The position numbers and the translations under genes were made by a program. The notes beneath the pieces are model-generated. The model searched no databases. It had not been told where the DNA came from and saw only the letters and a list, made by a program, of their open reading frames with translations. Positions 62,277-64,000 of a stretch of DNA of 64,000 nucleotides are shown one piece after another (the first letter of the stretch is position 1; every line of letters starts with the position of its first letter). Source of the stretch: Bog-257 sp963834135 (GTDB taxonomy: Bacteria > Acidobacteriota > Terriglobia > Terriglobales > Acidobacteriaceae); contig CAWIAN010000013.1 of assembly GCA_963834135.1 (NCBI GenBank), forward strand, positions 62,001 through 126,000, read 5' to 3'.

Positions 62277-63223
62277 TCCTACTCCCAGCTGGTATGAGTT
62301 CCTATAGTATTTCCCGATTTGATCCTACAAAGCAAAAGAGCCAGACGGCGGACATTCCGCGTGTCTGACTCTAGATACATTATAGCATTTTGAAGGCCCT
62401 ATTCGGCGCTGATTCCGGACTTTATATTTGCCGCGCCATGAATCGGTTGCGTGTTAACTGTTGCGTTTTGCCTCTTGACAAGAATTTCCTCCCGCGAAAG
62501 TGCCACGCAGGCAAATCCCGCGTTCTAGTTTCAATTCGGAACTATCCACAACGACCGTCGAGACCAACACATCCTCCAAGATCGTCCAGTTACTTTCCGG
62601 GAAGGACGAAACTATCAGGGAATCCCCGATGACTTTTATCGGGTTAGTGCTATCCAATTTTTATCCAGCACAAAAATGACTTTGCAAAAAAAATTAATTC
62701 TTCCGTGTAACGCAAAACATTCAGCCGCGCTATACTCTGCGACAATGTCAGATTCCGACAATGTGGGATAAGCACAATGCTGTAGAAACAATCAGCAACC
62801 CACCCGGTACCTGGCCTGTCGTTCCCTTGATTGAGAAATACAAACAACGATCAGTAAGGCGTATTCAGCATCCACTTTCTCTAAAACCTCGGCTGAGTCG
62901 CTCATCGTTGTTTGCAGGACCCGCAAGAAGGCCTTGAGTTCCACGCTCGAGTCCTTGCTGGTCTGAAGAACATTGTGGGCTCCATGAACGCGTCCCATGG
63001 AGACGAGGTATTAGCTTTTGCATTCCGTAGTGAATTCGGCGCCCCTGGCCACGCCGCATGCCGCGCGAGTGCCTGGACTGCGTCCGATTTTCAATCATCA
63101 CAACCAACCCTCCGTCCTCAGACGCTCAATGTCACGACGCGCCAAGCGCCACCTTCGCGCGCGCTGGACACGCGAGCTGAGGCGAAGGCAGGCCCACCGA
63201 ACACATGAGGAGGCATTCATGCC
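62277..63223. other. Long non-coding region before the choice-of-anchor P gene
   Basis: 947 bp. Contains a minus-strand terminator (62329-62371), an A-tract (62682-62695), TATACT at 62731-62736 and a CGACAATGT direct repeat (62740-62748, 62756-62764). Short frames at 62454-62657 (-) and 62865-63107 (-) look non-coding. Confidence 0.5.
62329..62371 (-). terminator. Rho-independent terminator, minus strand, upstream of the thioredoxin gene
   Basis: GAGCCAGAC (62338-62346) and GTCTGACTC (62363-62371) with inner GCGG/CCGC; on the minus strand TTTTGCTTT follows. No minus gene to the right was recognised, so it may be a leader attenuator. Confidence 0.55.
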
Positions 63224-64000
63224 CTGTACAACGAATGTTGCATCGCGACGGCCCGCAGATTTCAGCCGGCTACCAGCACTCGGCATCTGCTGCTGCTGAC
63301 CATTGCATTTGCGTCCGTCAACAGTTTCGCGCAAGGGGTCTACACCCAAACCTATCTGCCCTCGGCGTATGGAACCTCTGCCTTTGTCGGCAACACCGTG
63401 CTGGTTGGCCAGACCGCGCCGGTATCGCTCGCCGGATACTGCGGCACCTCGCAACAGCCGCTGAGCAATTCATCCACTGCCGCGGGCGTGACCCTGCTCC
63501 CATTGATTACCGGTGGTGCGGTTAACACCCAGGTCTCCAGCGCTGCCCAGCAAGCGCAGGCCGAAGCCGATACCACCGGCATCAGCCTGCTCGGGGGGTT
63601 GATCTCAGCGCAGGAGATTACCGCCGTCAGCACCACTACCATCGATGCGAATGGCAACTTCCAGGTCAGCGCAACCGGATCGAACTTCAACAACCTGATC
63701 GTCCTGGGACATGTCTATAACGGCTCGGTGCCGGCGAACACGCGGATCAATCTGCCGCTGCTGGGATACGTTGTGCTCAACGAGCAGACTTCGAACATCG
63801 GCAGCTCGAACGCGACCATGACGGTGAACATGATTCACGTTCACATCAGCGTCGGGAACCTGCTTGGCTTACAGGTCGGAACTGAGGTTATCGTTTCCAA
63901 TGCCACCAGCGGAATTTACAACGAACTGGCCCCCGGCATCATCGAGGGCGGCTCGTTCGGCAGCCAGATATTGGGATCGATTCTGAATTCCACCACCACC
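63224..64000 (+). CDS. Choice-of-anchor P-like secreted protein (partial, C-terminus outside)
   Basis: The frame is open to the window end (259 codons visible). A signal peptide is clear ('RHLLLLTIAFASVNSFAQ'), followed by 'GVYTQTYLPSAYGTSAFVGN', 'ISAQEITAVSTTTIDANGNF', 'FNNLIVLGHVYNGSVPANTR', 'LPLLGYVVLNEQ', 'MTVNMIHVHI' and 'GTEVIVSNA', the order seen in choice-of-anchor P proteins. The start is uncertain: AGGAGG (63208-63213) fits ATG 63219, but that codon is in another frame that stops at 63299; in this frame only CTG 63224 is near. Non-AUG start or frameshift. Confidence 0.7.
   Translation, partial: MYNECCIATARRFQPATSTRHLLLLTIAFASVNSFAQGVYTQTYLPSAYGTSAFVGNTVLVGQTAPVSLAGYCGTSQQPLSNSSTAAGVTLLPLITGGAVNTQVSSAAQQAQAEADTTGISLLGGLISAQEITAVSTTTIDANGNFQVSATGSNFNNLIVLGHVYNGSVPANTRINLPLLGYVVLNEQTSNIGSSNATMTVNMIHVHISVGNLLGLQVGTEVIVSNATSGIYNELAPGIIEGGSFGSQILGSILNSTTT

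Overview
The window looks like a chromosomal segment of an Acidobacteriota member, most likely class Terriglobia (Koribacter-like). The grounds are four full or broken 'acidobacterial duplicated orphan permeases' (ADOP, MacB-like) with acidobacterial-type PadR regulators, small cysteine-rich proteins of a type common in that class, and abundant dispersed GTCATCCTGAGC-type and GGGTGCCC-type repeats. Gene density is high. No tRNA, rRNA, CRISPR array, integrase or intact insertion sequence was seen. All family assignments come from reading motifs; no search was run.

Layout. (1) 1-6.6 kb: tail of a molybdopterin oxidoreductase, then an outer-membrane biogenesis block (bamA, a small secreted protein, skp/ompH) and two small secreted proteins. 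(2) 6.6-10.9 kb: the conserved translation/ribosome-assembly block rplU-rpmA-obg-nadD-rsfS-rlmH, with REP-like palindromes and degenerate CTGACAGCTG-type repeats between genes. (3) 10.9-12.5 kb: an outer-membrane barrel-like protein on the minus strand. (4) 13.5-29.5 kb: an all-plus, apparently AT-richer surface-polysaccharide cluster: gmd and rmd (GDP-D-rhamnose supply), a coiled-coil methyltransferase, a GT2-GT4 fusion, a GT4, a DUF6311-like membrane protein with a C-terminal carbohydrate-binding-like domain, a DUF4214-methyltransferase, a GT8-like/GT4 fusion, and a large membrane protein with two tandem copies of an extracytoplasmic domain. (5) 29.6-32.6 kb: padR plus one ADOP permease (minus). 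(6) 32.7-41.6 kb: murJ, a small zinc-ribbon-like protein, a bactofilin, rnr with two in-frame repeat insertions, a secreted protein, a DUF4239 membrane protein and an NapH/MauN-like polyferredoxin. (7) 41.8-49.9 kb: TspO-like protein, Tat-exported multicopper oxidase, M1-like peptidase, RibD/DHFR-like reductase, small membrane and zinc-ribbon proteins, a degenerate receiver next to a TPR protein, and a 35-aa membrane peptide. (8) 50-58.3 kb: a padR-led array of three ADOP genes on the minus strand; the promoter-proximal copy is split by three frameshifts. (9) 58.7-64 kb: ppa, a secreted arylsulfotransferase-like protein, a thioredoxin-fold lipoprotein, and the start of a 'choice-of-anchor P'-like secreted protein that runs off the window.

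How it fits together. BamA, Skp, the bactofilin, MurJ and the polysaccharide cluster serve the cell envelope. The ADOP/PadR units are probably regulated MacB-type permeases. The most unusual signals are palindromic repeats that have become coding sequence (two insertions inside RNase R, the N-terminus of the polyferredoxin, the C-terminus of Obg), the duplicated-domain membrane protein with an apparent CTG start, several small uncharacterised proteins, and a degenerate-receiver/TPR pair.
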